Positions 46,619 to 59,738 of a stretch of 64,000 nucleotides of DNA are shown piece by piece. The notes beneath the pieces were generated by a model that was given only the letters and a program-made list of their open reading frames with translations, was not told where the DNA came from and ran no database searches. Source of the stretch: Strongyloides papillosus. Taxonomy: Eukaryota > Nematoda > Chromadorea > Rhabditida > Strongyloididae. Both the position numbers and the translations under genes were made by a program. The stretch spans positions 186,001-250,000 of the forward strand of contig SRSI01000006.1 in assembly GCA_005656395.1 (NCBI GenBank). Direction: 5' to 3'. Every line of letters begins with the position of its first letter. Within the stretch, counting starts at the first letter, position 1.

Positions 46619-47800
46619 ATGACTCTTAATCTAAGACAGCAATTTGCAACTGATAAAGCCATTGCTCATAAATTTATGGAGCTTGATATTGGAGACAAAG
46701 TCCAGGCTGAATATATTTGGATTGATGGAACTGGAGAAAATCTAAGATGTAAAACAAGAACTCTTGATTTTGAACCCACACATCCTGATCAACTGCCAAT
46801 ATGGAATTTTGATGGTTCCTCAACAGGACAAGCTTCTGGTAAAGATTCTGATGTCTTCTTGAAACCAGTTGCCATTTTTAGAGATCCTTTCCGCCTTGGA
46901 AAGAATAAATTAGTTTTATGTGAGACATATAATAATAAAATGCAACCGACAGCTACTAATAATCGCGCAAGATGTGTTCAAACAATGAAAAAAGCCTCTG
47001 ATTTAAAGCCTTGGTTTGGTATGGAACAAGAATATACTCTTTTGGATGTTGATAGACATCCATTTGGTTGGCCAAAAAATGGTTTTCCAGGACCACAAGG
47101 ACCATATTATTGTGGAGTTGGTACTAACAAAGTTTATGGCAGAGATATTGTTGAAGCACATTATCGTGCTTGTTTGTATGCCGGAATTAATTGTTCAGGA
47201 ACAAATGCCGAAGTAATGCCAGGTCAATGGGAATTTCAAGTTGGTCCATGCGAAGGTATTTCTATGGGTGATGAACTTTGGATGGCACGATTTATACTTC
47301 ATAAAGTTGCCGAAGAATTTGGTGTTATAGCATCTCTTGATCCAAAACCAATACAAGGTGATTGGAATGGTGCTGGTTGTCATACGAACTTTTCTACGGA
47401 AAAGATGCGTGTTGATGGTGGTTATCAAGAAATATTAAGTGCTATTGATAAGCTTTCAAAAGCTCATCGTGAACACATTGCTTATTATGACCCATCAGGT
47501 GGAATTGATAATGAAAGAAGACTAACAGGACATCATGAAACTGCTAGTATCTCTGAATTCAGTTATGGTGTTGCATCAAGAGCTGCTTCAATTCGTATAC
47601 CAAGACAGACTGAAGTTGATCAAAAAGGATATTTTGAAGATAGAAGACCATCATCAAATTGCGATCCATACGCTGTAACTGACGCTATTGTACGTACATG
47701 TTGTCTAGATGTTAAAAAATTATCCAAAATTTACACACCATTAAGAGCTCAAGCTATTCGTGATGCTGTTAAAGAACAAAACGAAAAAATTGAAGAATAA
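46619..47800 (+). CDS. GLUL: Glutamine synthetase (type II)
   Basis: Single exon, 393 residues. It makes glutamine from glutamate, ammonia and ATP. Conserved blocks in order: [51 protein letters not shown] (metal-binding Glu), [50 protein letters not shown] (ammonia/ATP site), [13 protein letters not shown] and IRIPRQTE...[14 protein letters not shown]. All active-site blocks of eukaryotic GSII are intact. Nematodes have several paralogues (gln-1 to gln-6), so no specific number is given. The ATG lies 10 bases after an acceptor ending at 46609, consistent with spliced-leader addition. Coding GC is higher than in the flanks. Confidence 0.95.
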   Translation: MTLNLRQQFATDKAIAHKFMELDIGDKVQAEYIWIDGTGENLRCKTRTLDFEPTHPDQLPIWNFDGSSTGQASGKDSDVFLKPVAIFRDPFRLGKNKLVLCETYNNKMQPTATNNRARCVQTMKKASDLKPWFGMEQEYTLLDVDRHPFGWPKNGFPGPQGPYYCGVGTNKVYGRDIVEAHYRACLYAGINCSGTNAEVMPGQWEFQVGPCEGISMGDELWMARFILHKVAEEFGVIASLDPKPIQGDWNGAGCHTNFSTEKMRVDGGYQEILSAIDKLSKAHREHIAYYDPSGGIDNERRLTGHHETASISEFSYGVASRAASIRIPRQTEVDQKGYFEDRRPSSNCDPYAVTDAIVRTCCLDVKKLSKIYTPLRAQAIRDAVKEQNEKIEE

Positions 47801-49148
47801 GATATTTTATAAATAATGTAAATTCAATTTATATAGAAAAATATGTTTATTCATTTTAATTGTATCTACATTAAAAACTATTTTTTTTATTAAATATAAC
47901 ACATTTGAAGTCTAGTATTTGTTTTTCTCATTGGTATTAAAGGTTGCTTTTATTTGTATTTATAAAAACTAAATAGTAACACACATAAATCTTCAACTTA
48001 AATTCTTATCATTAAATATAAAATTAGTACTAACCTTATCATCATTCAAAAATGTAAGTGATATGAATATTTTACAAACAATATTTTATCATTATTTATC
48101 CTATAATTATCTATAATATTATTGATTTCACTGTGAATGTTCTTTGAAATGTATAATATCTTAATATCACTGAACAAATAAAGAGAACTTTTTAAAGAAT
48201 GATTGAGGGTTTTTTAAAAAATTTTATAACGATAAATATTTTGAAAAAAAAAATGAAAAAAGCATTAAAATCTTTCTCTTAAATGACTGTGACATATAGT
48301 AAATGTAATGTTTAATATACAAAGTAGACTAAAAAAGTCAGATTTTTTTAAATTATTGTATAATTTTTTTCTACTACACTTTATATGATTTCTTACAAAT
48401 TTGATATACAATAATAAAGTAGATAATATATTATATTAAGAAACTTTAAATAAAATTATGAATATATTGATATTAGAAATGTGATTGTAGATGTCGTAAC
48501 AGACAATATTTATAATTTTCTACATTACCTCTTATGTATTTAAAAAATTTGTTGAAAGTAATTATTATACAAATGATGTTTATAATTTGACTTGTTGATT
48601 ATTATTTCCCATAACTCGCTTTCAAATAATTTCCCAAGAATAAACTAAATTACAATATCAGTAAAAAAACAACCAAAATATCAAGAGTAAAAAGTTACCA
48701 AGATTAAAACATCATATAAACTCTATATACTCAAAGTGAAGATGCAAATATTTATCTTGGAATTAGGAAATTTAAATTAAATATAATTATTTCCAATGCT
48801 AATTCATTGTAAAATTATATATTTAACTACTATTTTTTAAAAATTTATACAACTTTTGAATGTTTTTAAGTTGAAGTAAGAATAAACAATCAATTTTGTA
48901 TTATTATTTGACTGTGTCCTAGAGAAATAACTAATCGTTTTTACTAAGGTAATAATTTGATTTTTAAATTTATTATCGTTATTAGTTTATTGAAAAAAAT
49001 TTTAACGTCATATCCAAAACTATGTTTCTTATTTCTGTTGAGAGTGGTACTATAGGAAATATACCATGACATTACTAACTAAAAAAAACTTTAATTCATA
49101 ACTCATAATTTTATAAGTTTAATGTACAAAGAATAAGAAATTTTAGTA
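47801..49148. other. Convergent AT-rich region
   Basis: 1.35 kb between the glutamine synthetase stop and the stop of the Tudor gene on the other strand. No gene, repeat or structure recognised. Confidence 0.5.
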
Positions 49149-50129
49149 TTAATGTAGTTTTGAAGTGTTTGTTTGAGTATCTTGATATGATTTGAGAAAA
49201 CACATTCCTAAAAATATGGTAAAAACATATATTGATAATATCTCATCAAATGTCACTGAATTATCGCTATCAAAGTACTTTCTCATAAACTCTGGAATGT
49301 CCAGTTTCAAATCATTGATTTTTTGGTTCATTATCACTTCTTGTAACATACTATATAATGCATCACTGTGATATTTACTAAGTAAATAACTATCAATTAA
49401 TTCTTCTTTATCACTACATATTTCTGGAAATTCAAACGGCATGAGATACGTTATATCTGTAGTAATATTATAACAATGATCCGGACATTTTAGTACTTCA
49501 CTACTTTCAACTACAAAAACTCCTTCATCTTGAAATCCAGAAAAAATTACTTCATAAGTAGACATCTTTATATCAGAACTGACAACAGTTCCAAGATAAT
49601 ACATTCCATCAACATGATATTTAGCGAAAATCTTCGTACCATTATCTAAGGGAAACATCGGTTTTTCCATTGTTATTAAATCTCTAATCTCATTATTAAA
49701 AATGTCATCAGAAAATAATACCTCCTCCTCAGTATACTCTTCAATATCAAAAATTGATACCTCATACTCACCTTCATCTTCGAAACCATCGTATATAACA
49801 TTAACTATCCTCTTAAGAATATCAAATGACGTTATTTTAGCAACATAATAATTATTATCTTCTTCATAAAGTGCCAATACTTTGCTGCCAACTTGTAACT
49901 TATTTAAGTCTACGTTTGGTGTGATTAAATTATTGCCTGCTTTATCATCTCCAACTATTTCAGAATATATATTCGTGTTATCTCTGAGTGGAATTTCATT
50001 AATAGAACCAATTAAATAATCTGATAAATCCGAAGTAATAAAAGAAAATACAGACTCAAGGTAATTAGCATTATAATTTTTCTCGCTAATAACTTCCTGC
50101 CAAAAATCTACTTCACATTTCTCCCACAT
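49149..50129 (-). CDS. Double-Tudor-like protein with C-terminal membrane segment
   Basis: Single exon, 326 residues; orthologue not recognised. Two SMN/SPF30-type Tudor-like barrels are visible. The first (~77-135) has LQVGSKVLALYEEDNNYYVA, then VNVIYDGFEDEGEYEV. The second (~160-215) has NGTKIFAKYHVDGMYYLGTV, then YEVIFSGFQDEGVFVV. Each keeps the aromatic and acidic pattern (W/Y..A.V, V.F.GF.DE) of methyl-arginine or methyl-lysine readers. Near the C-terminus (~297-315) a hydrophobic stretch ILSIYVFTIFLGMCFL is followed by a short polar tail, as in a tail-anchored protein. The N-terminus WEKCEVDFWQEVI has no signal peptide. It may bind methylated proteins or ribonucleoprotein at a membrane; this is inference. 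Confidence 0.7.
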   Translation of the reverse strand: MWEKCEVDFWQEVISEKNYNANYLESVFSFITSDLSDYLIGSINEIPLRDNTNIYSEIVGDDKAGNNLITPNVDLNKLQVGSKVLALYEEDNNYYVAKITSFDILKRIVNVIYDGFEDEGEYEVSIFDIEEYTEEEVLFSDDIFNNEIRDLITMEKPMFPLDNGTKIFAKYHVDGMYYLGTVVSSDIKMSTYEVIFSGFQDEGVFVVESSEVLKCPDHCYNITTDITYLMPFEFPEICSDKEELIDSYLLSKYHSDALYSMLQEVIMNQKINDLKLDIPEFMRKYFDSDNSVTFDEILSIYVFTIFLGMCFLKSYQDTQTNTSKLH

Positions 50130-50290
50130 TTTAAAGAGAAACTATAACTAAAAATATTTTATTAAAGTCTTTTAAAAAAAGATATGAAAATGGCTAGAGA
50201 CCAAGTAGGATTTACTTTTTATCATAAGATAATCTTTGAAAACAACAAATATGAAAAATATTACTTTAAAACAATCATATTATAGATGAA

Positions 50291-51597
<1,307 letters not shown>

Positions 51598-52353
51598 TTT
51601 TAAACTAAAAACAAAAGAGTTAATTATGATCAAATAAATGAAAATGCAATAGCAACAATTACTTCCATGGAAATAAATTTTCGTACGCAGTAAGATGAAA
51701 AAACTAACGACGACGAGGACACAAATATGTAATGAAAAAACAACCAAAATATTTGAGTAACGTTTATAGCTTAAAATTCGTCGTGAGAGTAGGATAAAAT
51801 GATAAAAAGAGAATAATTTTTAATTTTTTCGTAATTTCTTATTTACTTCTTACGTCTATATATATTGAATTGCCAATCATTACGTAGAATCATATATTCA
51901 TATTTCTAGAGTAATTAAAAGATATTTCAAAATTTAAATGCAAAAAAAAATGGAAGCTACTTTGTTCCTGTGTTTTAATTAACATTTATTTTTTAATTAT
52001 AATGGTTGAAGTTGACGATACGAAAAATACAAGCTATGAAATTTAGGTTACTATTTATAGTTTTTTATAATTGTGTATTACGATGCATTAAAAATTGTCA
52101 AAACATTTAATTTTTATTATAACATACACTGTGACACAAAAAAATAACTAAGAATGAATTCTATGGATTTAAAAATTTTGTACATCAATTGATTTTTTTA
52201 GAAAGTGGCATAAAGTATGAATTTTATTAGTTAGAAAATTTAAATTAATTAAAGTATACATAATGACGATAAAAAAAATCATAACAATCACCGACTATAA
52301 ATTTTCTACTAAATAAATGATAATTCCCATACTTTCTATTGTAAAAAATAATA
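51598..52353. other. Intergenic region, map-2 / trx-2
   Basis: 756 bases of AT-rich DNA: the map-2 promoter and the 3' flank of the thioredoxin gene. Nothing recognised beyond the leader acceptor near 51605. Confidence 0.5.
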
Positions 52354-52883
52354 TTAATTCTGAACAACATCTTCGATAAATTTATCAAGTGTTTCATCAT
52401 CAACCATTCCTTCAAATTTACCAATAACTTCTCCATCTTTTACAGCAAGAATCGTTGGGATTGAAGATATTTCAAATTCATCTGCCAAATTACCTACCTC
52501 ATCAACGTTTATCTTGGCTAATGATAACTTTATTAAGTTTAAAAAGTAAAAATAATATTAAATTACCTGTCCACCTAAACCAGCTACCTTTGCTTCAAGC
52601 CTTGGACCAAGTTGTTGACATGGTGAACACCAATCGGCGTAAAAGTCAACTAATACTGGATCTGGAGAGTTCATAACTTTTTCATCGAACTCCTCTGACG
52701 ACTCGATGCTAAAAATTACTCTAGAAGAACAATACCTTGTAGAAACTATCTGTTAAAATAAGCACAAAATAAATTTGTTTAGGCAATTCTCACCTGTTTA
52801 AAACTAGCATTTTCAAGCATTTTTATAGGAGCAGTTTTTACCATAATCGAACTGAGTGACAAAAGTTTTTTAAGGCTATTCAT
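52354..52883 (-). CDS. trx-2: Thioredoxin, probably mitochondrial (TRX-2 type)
   Basis: Three exons, 52883-52794, 52749-52567 and 52527-52354 (introns 44 and 39 bp, all phase 0), give 148 residues. The first ~40 residues (NSLKKLLSLSSIMVKTAPIK, then VSTRYCSSR) form a basic, Ser-rich presequence suggesting mitochondria. The thioredoxin fold follows: VLVDFYADWCSPCQQLGPRLE, then LAKINVDEVGNLADEFEISSIPTI with the cis-Pro in SIPT, and GEVIGKFEGMVDDE. The redox centre reads WCSPC, where most thioredoxins have WCGPC; Ser at this position is seen in some functional thioredoxins. It reduces disulfides such as that of mitochondrial peroxiredoxin, itself recycled by thioredoxin reductase. Confidence 0.9.
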
Positions 52884-53629
52884 GTTTTATTTTATGCTGT
52901 AAATAAGCAAAAAAATTTAGTTTTACAATGAATCTCTATACATTATTTTATAAAACCACCTTCTATAATGAATACTGGAATATGATGTACCTTGTGATTT
53001 TTTTAATATAAAATTTACTATCAGGCATTCGGTGTAAAAGCCACGGAAAAAAATTGAACTATCTAAATACCAGTACATTATCAAGAGTACATCGTATTTT
53101 GATTAAAATAAAAAAAATGCTGTAAAGTACCACACAGAAAAAAGTTTTTCAAAACATAACTTCCTGGTATATCCAAAAAAAAAGAAAAAAACAATATTTT
53201 CATTTTTATTACACAACTTTCCTCAAAATTATTATTATGAATAACCCATAACTTTGTAAAAATTATTTCCCCGCACAAATATATATCTTAATATATTTGT
53301 GTTTTCGAAATAAATAATAAAAAAAATAATAAATTGAGAGAAACATAAAAAAAAACATATAATAAATAAACTGTCAGTATATGTAGGTTGAAAATAGAAA
53401 CAAATAGATTAAAATTCCAACAAATTAACAATTCAATATATAAAAAGTATGTGACATCGGTAATAGACATGTTAGTAATAATAAAATCGGTTTTAAAAAC
53501 ATATTGTTCAACCGTTATAAAATAAATGATCTAAATATCATTGCTAAATTACTGTTATTAAAAAGAATAATTAGACCAATTTTAAAAAGAATTTATATGC
53601 TATCTCTTCCATTCGCAATGATACTATAT
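52884..53629. other. Intergenic region, trx-2 / 4E-T
   Basis: About 745 bases of AT-rich DNA between two minus-strand genes. No coding frame of note on either strand. Confidence 0.5.
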
Positions 53630-56423
53630 TTACTTTGCCGATGACTGAATTAGTTCGCGCTCCAAATCCTCAACAGAAACTGGCTTAGCAGAAGGTGGGA
53701 GTTTCATAAGAATTGAAGCTTTAATTTGACCAGATTCTGTAGAAAAATATTATTTATTAAAGCGATCAAAACCAACCTGTGGAGCTAGGAATATTTGTAT
53801 CGGGAGATACATAGTTAGCATTTGGCTCAATTATATGAGCGTTTGCATTAAAACTGTTCTCATTTGGTCTATTGTTTGATTGCATAAGATGATTTATATT
53901 CATTCCTGGAATTTGTTGATTAATACCCGTACGGTAAGAAGCAGCTAATTGTTGTTGTTGCTTAATTCTCAATGAGTTTAAATAGTGCATCTGTTGTGTT
54001 GATGATAAAGTTTTTACCAAGGTTTGTTGTGCAAGATAAGCTTGATCTGCTGCAGTATTATTCGTCATCTTCCATCCTTGCATCGGTAAGCCAGTTGTCA
54101 TAGCATGTAGAACATTGTTGTAAGAAGTTTGAAGTTTAGCTTTTTCAAGATCAGACATAGAAGAAATATTAAGGCCTTTCATTTCTGGTTTTAACTCAAT
54201 ATCGCCGGAGTACTTTCTTTGATCCTCAAAAACACTATCATTCATCATACCAACAGAATTATTCTGTGGTTGCTGAGTTGCATTCGAGAGCATACTTGTA
54301 GGAGTTTGAGAATTAGAAGTACGTCCAGAATTAGAATTATTGCATTGACCCGATTTATGCATTTGACGTATAACTGAGGTTGGTACAAATGAGTTTAACT
54401 TTGATTGAGGCGATGAATCCTGTGCATTATTTGAGGCAGCAAATGAGGCAGAATTTTTCTTTGTCTGTTGGTTATCACATGGACCTCCTCCTTGATAGTA
54501 AATCGTAGGAGATTGTTGCTGATGGTTTGATCCTTGTTGAGGCTGTTGTTGTTGCTGCTGTTGGTAAAACTGAGCATTTCTAAGACGCTCAGCGGCGATA
54601 CTATTTTGGCGTGCAATGATAAGTTGAGCTGTAGCAATATTCAATTGAACAACATTATTAGCAAGTTCTGGTGCTCTAGCGAGCAATGAATTTCTGATAT
54701 CCATTACCATTTGCCTGTGATGTGGATTTGACATTGCTTGCTGACTAAACACCATATTCAATTGTTGTTGTAGAACTAATTTTTGCATAATTTCAATAGG
54801 TACTCCTTGGCTTCGTGGTACTCCCATTGGAACTTGTGGATGGACGTTCAAAGGTACATGCTGTCCTGCTCCAGCGTCTAATCGACGATAGTGCTCTTCA
54901 CTAATATCCTCATTAACATCGTTATTAAAGCTTGAAATTTCATTTTGACGGTCAGCCATCTTTTTCACCTGCATGTTTTGAGAGGCAAATGCGCGACCCA
55001 TAACCTCATTGTGCATTAAAGTTCTGTAAAATGAAGCCTGATCCATGTTAGGGGGGCAATGTCCAAATAAACCTGGTGAAAATGGTTGTGTTTGTGGGGT
55101 CTCTTGAACACAACGTAGCATTGACTTTTCAACATCTTCTAGTGCAACACCTTTAGCACGGAGATTCGCATCAAGCTCCATGTTTCCTATTCTTCGCACT
55201 GGGCTATTCGGTACTGGTTGCGAATTTGAAGGAATCAACTTACTCAGAAGAGATTCACCGGTATGGTGTTCACCAGATTTCTGGCCCCAAAATGTATCAC
55301 ATCCAAGTTCTTCTTTGCCTTGTGTATCCATAGTAGTAAGGTTATCAGGTCTTACCATTTCAATGGGTGATGGAGAATTTGTTGATCGTTTTTCAATATT
55401 ACTTACAAAGAATTTAGATAGTCGAGATCCAGCTAGTCCACTTCCACATTTGTTATCTTTTTTATCCTCATCTATTTGAAGTCTTTTGAGATACTCATTG
55501 ACAGTCTCATTAGTAGGTAGGTCCCTTCCATCACTTGAAGTAGGAATTGCACCAGATGACAATACACTGCCAGAGCGTGATCTAACGTCACTTTCTGACT
55601 CCCTTTTATTTTTTTTATTTCTACTCTTTTTACCAAAGAAATCATCGTCCTCATCAAAACCTTTTAGTTCAAAATCGGCATTAAGATCACATTCATCATC
55701 CAACCATTCAGGAACTTCTTCATCGCTTTGGCTACGATCGAAATTTTTCATCTTCGCACCACTATTCCGAGCAAATGAAGGCTTAAAAGAGTCCGAAGTA
55801 TTCCAACTTTTACCTCTTCCAAAAGTATCTTTGTCTAGGGCCCTGCCATACTCTTTTGGTTGACGTCTTGACTCGGAACTAACTAAGGGACTTGCTTTAC
55901 CAAAAGTATCATGAGATGATTTAAATTTACTAGAATTGAATCCAGATGACTTATTTTTCTCCTGTGTGGAGTTTTCTGGTGAAGCAGCTCTACAACCACT
56001 TGAAAAACCTTTACGTTGTGGAGAAAGAATGTTTGCAACCGTATCGAAATTCGAATGATCATCCTTCTTGATAAATGCTCTTACTTTCTTCGTCTTTCCT
56101 TCATTTTTATTAGTAATCCCATTAATCTCCCAAATATGATCCATCCAATTTTCTACACTAAATACACCTTTCTCACTAAAAGTAGTCAAGAAAACAAATA
56201 ACAGCGGATTATGATTATGAAAATTTGTAGCTAAAACTTACTCTATAAAATCCTTCAACAAATAATCCGGTATCTCATTTGATGCAGGAGTTTCTTTAAT
56301 TCTCATCAATTCAGCCCTTGAATATACAAATGTCTTTTCTTCCGACTGTGAAGAAAGACTCTGTGTATTTATTCGACTAGATACTCCGTTATTAATAAGA
56401 TCCAAAATATTACCATTAGACAT
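53630..56423 (-). CDS. ifet-1: eIF4E transporter 4E-T (IFET-1)
   Basis: Three exons, 56423-56242, 56175-53777 and 53736-53630 (introns 66 and 40 bp), give 895 residues. The canonical eIF4E-binding motif is YSRAELM (Y34, L39). Further 4E-T blocks follow in family order: FSVENWMDHIWE, VANILSPQRKGFSSGCRAAS (CHD-like region), EVPEWLDDECDLNADFELKGFD, SFVPTSVIRQMHKSG, and in the last exon KPVSVEDLEREL, which parallels the human VISVDELEYRQ end. The centre is disordered with Gln-rich runs (around 54540-54565). 4E-T binds eIF4E and DDX6/CGH-1, represses translation and supports P-bodies or germ granules; C. elegans IFET-1 is needed for oocyte mRNA repression. The final exon is short and would be missed by simple ORF finding. 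Confidence 0.92.
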
Positions 56424-57068
56424 ATTTTATATAATTTTGCTAAAAAAACAACTATTAGTACAGAAATAACCATTTTGGAAGATAAAAAATGATAGAAGTG
56501 TAAAAATTGATGACAATAAATGTCACGTATCGGATGTCTTGAACGATATGATATAAACAACAAATGCATTATATTGTCGCGACAATGTCAATAATTCTAT
56601 AGGATATACAGCATATAGGAAAAAAATTACATACGTAGAAAATCCTACTTTTTCCAAGTAATTTTCAAAATACCAGGAAAATACTACTGCTTCAATAGGA
56701 AAGTTCTCACGATGATTTAATGGTGACAACAGATAGGGTAATCAATGGATAAAACTCAACTTTTGTCCGCATATACGCAACACCAAAAGTGTGTATAAGT
56801 GTGTAAAAAGGACTGTCTCTTGAAACGATATTTATATTTCGTTGGGAAGTAAATGCCTTTTAACATTTTTCTTATTTTTCACTATTTTTTTTATCATTAT
56901 ATAGAGTTTAAAAAATTTTTATATCTTAATACTATGGAAAAAATTCTTTATATATGATACTAAATTTTTAGCTTCGTGAAAATCTTTTTTTATCTTTTTC
57001 TCTTTTTAAATTAATATTTTTTAATAATTTTAGTTAAATTTCTTAACAGGGTTAATTTATTTGCAAAC
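56424..57068. other. Divergent promoter region, ifet-1 / rps-1
   Basis: 645 bases between divergent genes. T-rich tracts and two candidate acceptors precede the rps-1 ATG (TAATTTTAG to 57033, and TTAACAG to 57049). No classic promoter box is evident. Confidence 0.45.
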
Positions 57069-57842
57069 ATGGCTGTAGGAAAAAATAAGAAAATGGGAAA
57101 GAAGGGAGCCAAGAAGAAGATCATTGATCCCTTCACCCGTAAAGAATGGTATGACATTAAAGCTCCAAGCATGTTCACTACCCGTCAAGTTGGAAAGACT
57201 TTCATTAACAAAACCCAAGGAACCAGAATTGCTTCTGAAGGGCTTAAAGGCCGCGTTTTTGAAGTTTCACTTGGTGATTTAAACAAATCAGAGTCTGACT
57301 TCAGAAAATTCCGTCTTATCTGTGAAGATGTTCAAGGACGCAATGTTCTTACTAATTTCCATGGTATGAACTTCACACGCGACAAGCTCTGTTCTATCGT
57401 CAAAAAATGGCACACCCTTATCCAAGCCAACGTCGCTGTTAAGACTACTGATGGATATGTACTTAGACTTTTCGCTATTGGTTTCACCAAAAGAGCTCCA
57501 AGACAAATCAAGAAGACTTCATACGCTCAATCTTCTCAAGTTAGAGCTATCCGCGCCAAGATGGTTGAGATTATTCAAAAAGAAGTTGGTGGATCTTCTC
57601 TTAAAGAAGTTGTAAACAAACTCATCCCAGATTCTATTGGTAAAGATATGGAGAAGGCTTGTTCAACTATCTTCCCTCTTCAAGACGTTTACATTCGTAA
57701 AGTCAAGATTCTTAAAAAACCTAAATTCGAACACGGAAAGTTTGCTGAAATTCATGGTGACGGAGGTTCATACACTACTGCTGAGGGAGTTGTTGTTGAT
57801 AAACCAGATAATTACGAGCCACCAGTTCAAGAGTCTGTTTAA
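57069..57842 (+). CDS. rps-1: Ribosomal protein eS1 (RPS3A)
   Basis: Single exon, 257 residues. It starts [20 protein letters not shown], the basic N-terminus of eS1, followed by [57 protein letters not shown] and a C-terminal [11 protein letters not shown] block. It is a structural protein of the 40S subunit near the mRNA exit. The coding sequence uses many more C-ending codons (ATC, TTC, AAC, CGC) than most other genes here, typical of a highly expressed gene. Two acceptor-like sites precede the ATG; the nearer one (TTAACAG to 57049) leaves a 19-base leader. A polyadenylation signal AATAAA is at 57878-57883. Confidence 0.97.
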   Translation: MAVGKNKKMGKKGAKKKIIDPFTRKEWYDIKAPSMFTTRQVGKTFINKTQGTRIASEGLKGRVFEVSLGDLNKSESDFRKFRLICEDVQGRNVLTNFHGMNFTRDKLCSIVKKWHTLIQANVAVKTTDGYVLRLFAIGFTKRAPRQIKKTSYAQSSQVRAIRAKMVEIIQKEVGGSSLKEVVNKLIPDSIGKDMEKACSTIFPLQDVYIRKVKILKKPKFEHGKFAEIHGDGGSYTTAEGVVVDKPDNYEPPVQESV

Positions 57843-57877
57843 GTTGTTTAATGTTTTTTATTGTTGTGACGTTTTCC

Positions 57878-57883
57878 AATAAA
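57878..57883 (+). terminator. Polyadenylation signal of rps-1
   Basis: AATAAA 36 bases after the rps-1 stop codon, followed by a T-rich stretch (TTATTATTTTGTACTTTTTT), a normal 3'-end arrangement. Confidence 0.6.
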
Positions 57884-58683
57884 ATGTTGATTTTATTATT
57901 TTGTACTTTTTTTACTTAGTACTTTTAAATCTTCGATATCAAATTAAAAAAAATAAGTTAGATAAAAGTTGTTCTGTTTGTTTGAAAACTTTTATTCAAA
58001 AAATAAATTGTAGGAGGTTAATACTTCTACTTTTTGCAAATATTCTTTCTTATTTTATATTAATAGAATTAGCAAGTCTTTTTTGAATTAATTAATGTAG
58101 GATATACAGTTTGATAATTCTGTTTTTATAATTTAAAATTTTTGTAAATAAAACGAAATTTCAACAAATTATTAAATATTAATTCCGGAATTATAATTTT
58201 ATTGTTAAAATAAATGAATTCGCAAATTCTAATTGTAAATAAGATTTATATTATCTTAGTCTATTAAGTTCACATTTATAAACAAAATTTTGATAATTTT
58301 TCTAAAAATAAAACAAATTGTTGGTTACTTGTTAAATGAACTTCAAAAGAAGATTTAAGTAGTAATCTCATTGTGTTCTTTCACCGTAAAGATATTTAAT
58401 AAAAATGTTTATGAACATAAATACATATAATAAAATATGGATAAGACAAGATGTTGTTTGTTAAAACAAAAAAAATTAATGTATTGAACAACGAAAATTT
58501 ATTTTTTTAAGCAATAATTTATAAAATTGTTAACATGTATTAAAACTTATTTATTATTAATAATAATTCAAATGTATATCTTTAAAAAAATCTAGAAGAT
58601 TAAGGAAAAAAAATAGATAATTAGAAATATTTTGGACCTTATTATTTACCACGAGAAGTTAAAAAAGCAAAACTATTATCCAA
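57884..58683. other. Convergent AT-rich region
   Basis: About 800 bases between rps-1 and the convergent orphan membrane-protein gene. Only AT-rich DNA seen. Confidence 0.5.
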
Positions 58684-59647
58684 TTATGATTTTAGAACTC
58701 TGTTGTTGAGAATTTCATTTTTGGTTCCATTTTCTTGTTCATTTCTTAGTAGTTTTATTTCATTCTTATTCTTTCTATATTGATATTCATTTAACAGGAA
58801 CAATGACATTAATCCAGAAAGACATATTAATAAAATTACAACACCTCCGATTTCAACATTATCGAATGGGTTTATTAAAACTTCTTTATCATGTTCTTTT
58901 TTCAGTTTTTCAAATTTAGTTGTTGTAGTTAGAGTCTCTGTTGCTTTTGTTGAAGTTATTGTAGAATTTCCTATTAGTTTGATTTTCAAATTTTCCTTCA
59001 AAGTTTTTGTACTTTTTTCATCACCTACAACTACAACAAAATCAAGTTTTCCTGCAATATACCAATCCTTAAGCAATTTTATAAGATTTTTATTAAATAA
59101 ATCTTCATTATCAGTATATTTCTTAAGTGCTTCAACAGTAATTTCTAACAAATTAATATAATTTGAATTTTGAAAAAGACCAATTAAAACAAAACCATCC
59201 CAATCGCTGTAATTATAATTTTTTATGTGTAAGATTTTTTCGTTAGTTCTATTGTACACTGTGATAGATAACTAAATATATTACATTGAAAAATACTCTT
59301 TTTCAATGACAACTTACATTGCCTATTTTTTTATTTAAAATATTCCATTGTTTATTTATATCGCTCTTTTTTAAATTATTTGTCTTGTTGATAAAAATAT
59401 TTGTTGGATAAACTAACCATGTAATGTCAGTAATTTCCATATCTTTGTAAGGGTTAGTAATATTCAAATCTTTAACATTTGTGTCGTTAGATGTTGAAAT
59501 CAAGTTTTTATCTATAAAATACACCATTCCATAGATAATTATCTTTGTTGTGGCTTCCAATCCAAGATTAAAGTCATCTTTTGTATTCGGAGATAAACTC
59601 TTCCCCCTAAGCAAAACAACCAATAAAAACAAAAAAATAAATTTCAT
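58684..59647 (-). CDS. Orphan type I membrane protein
   Basis: Exon 1 59647-59318 and exon 2 59271-58684 (intron 46 bp, phase 0) give 305 residues with no recognised family. The N-terminus KFIFLFLLVVLLRGKSLS is a clear signal peptide. The lumenal/extracellular part (~20-255) is about 235 residues with several N-glycosylation sequons (NDT, NIT, NKT, NRT, NYS, NST) and the block SDWDGFVLIGLFQNSNYINLL. A Thr-rich spacer (KATETLTTTTK) precedes one membrane helix (VEIGGVVILLICLSGLMSLF), then a cytosolic tail of ~30 charged residues. The TATTTAG acceptor at 59272 keeps phase; the nearer CACAG does not. It probably is a surface protein; function unknown. Confidence 0.7.
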
Positions 59648-59738
59648 TATACAAAATTTAAAACATAATAATCAATAAATTTATTTTATCTTTTATTCAA
59701 ATTAATTTATTTTAACATGTATATTTTAAATATAAATC

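Noticed and set aside
55180..55863. Plus-strand frames of 99 and 125 codons opposite 4E-T
   Set aside because: Ser/Leu-rich antisense shadows of the 4E-T coding sequence.
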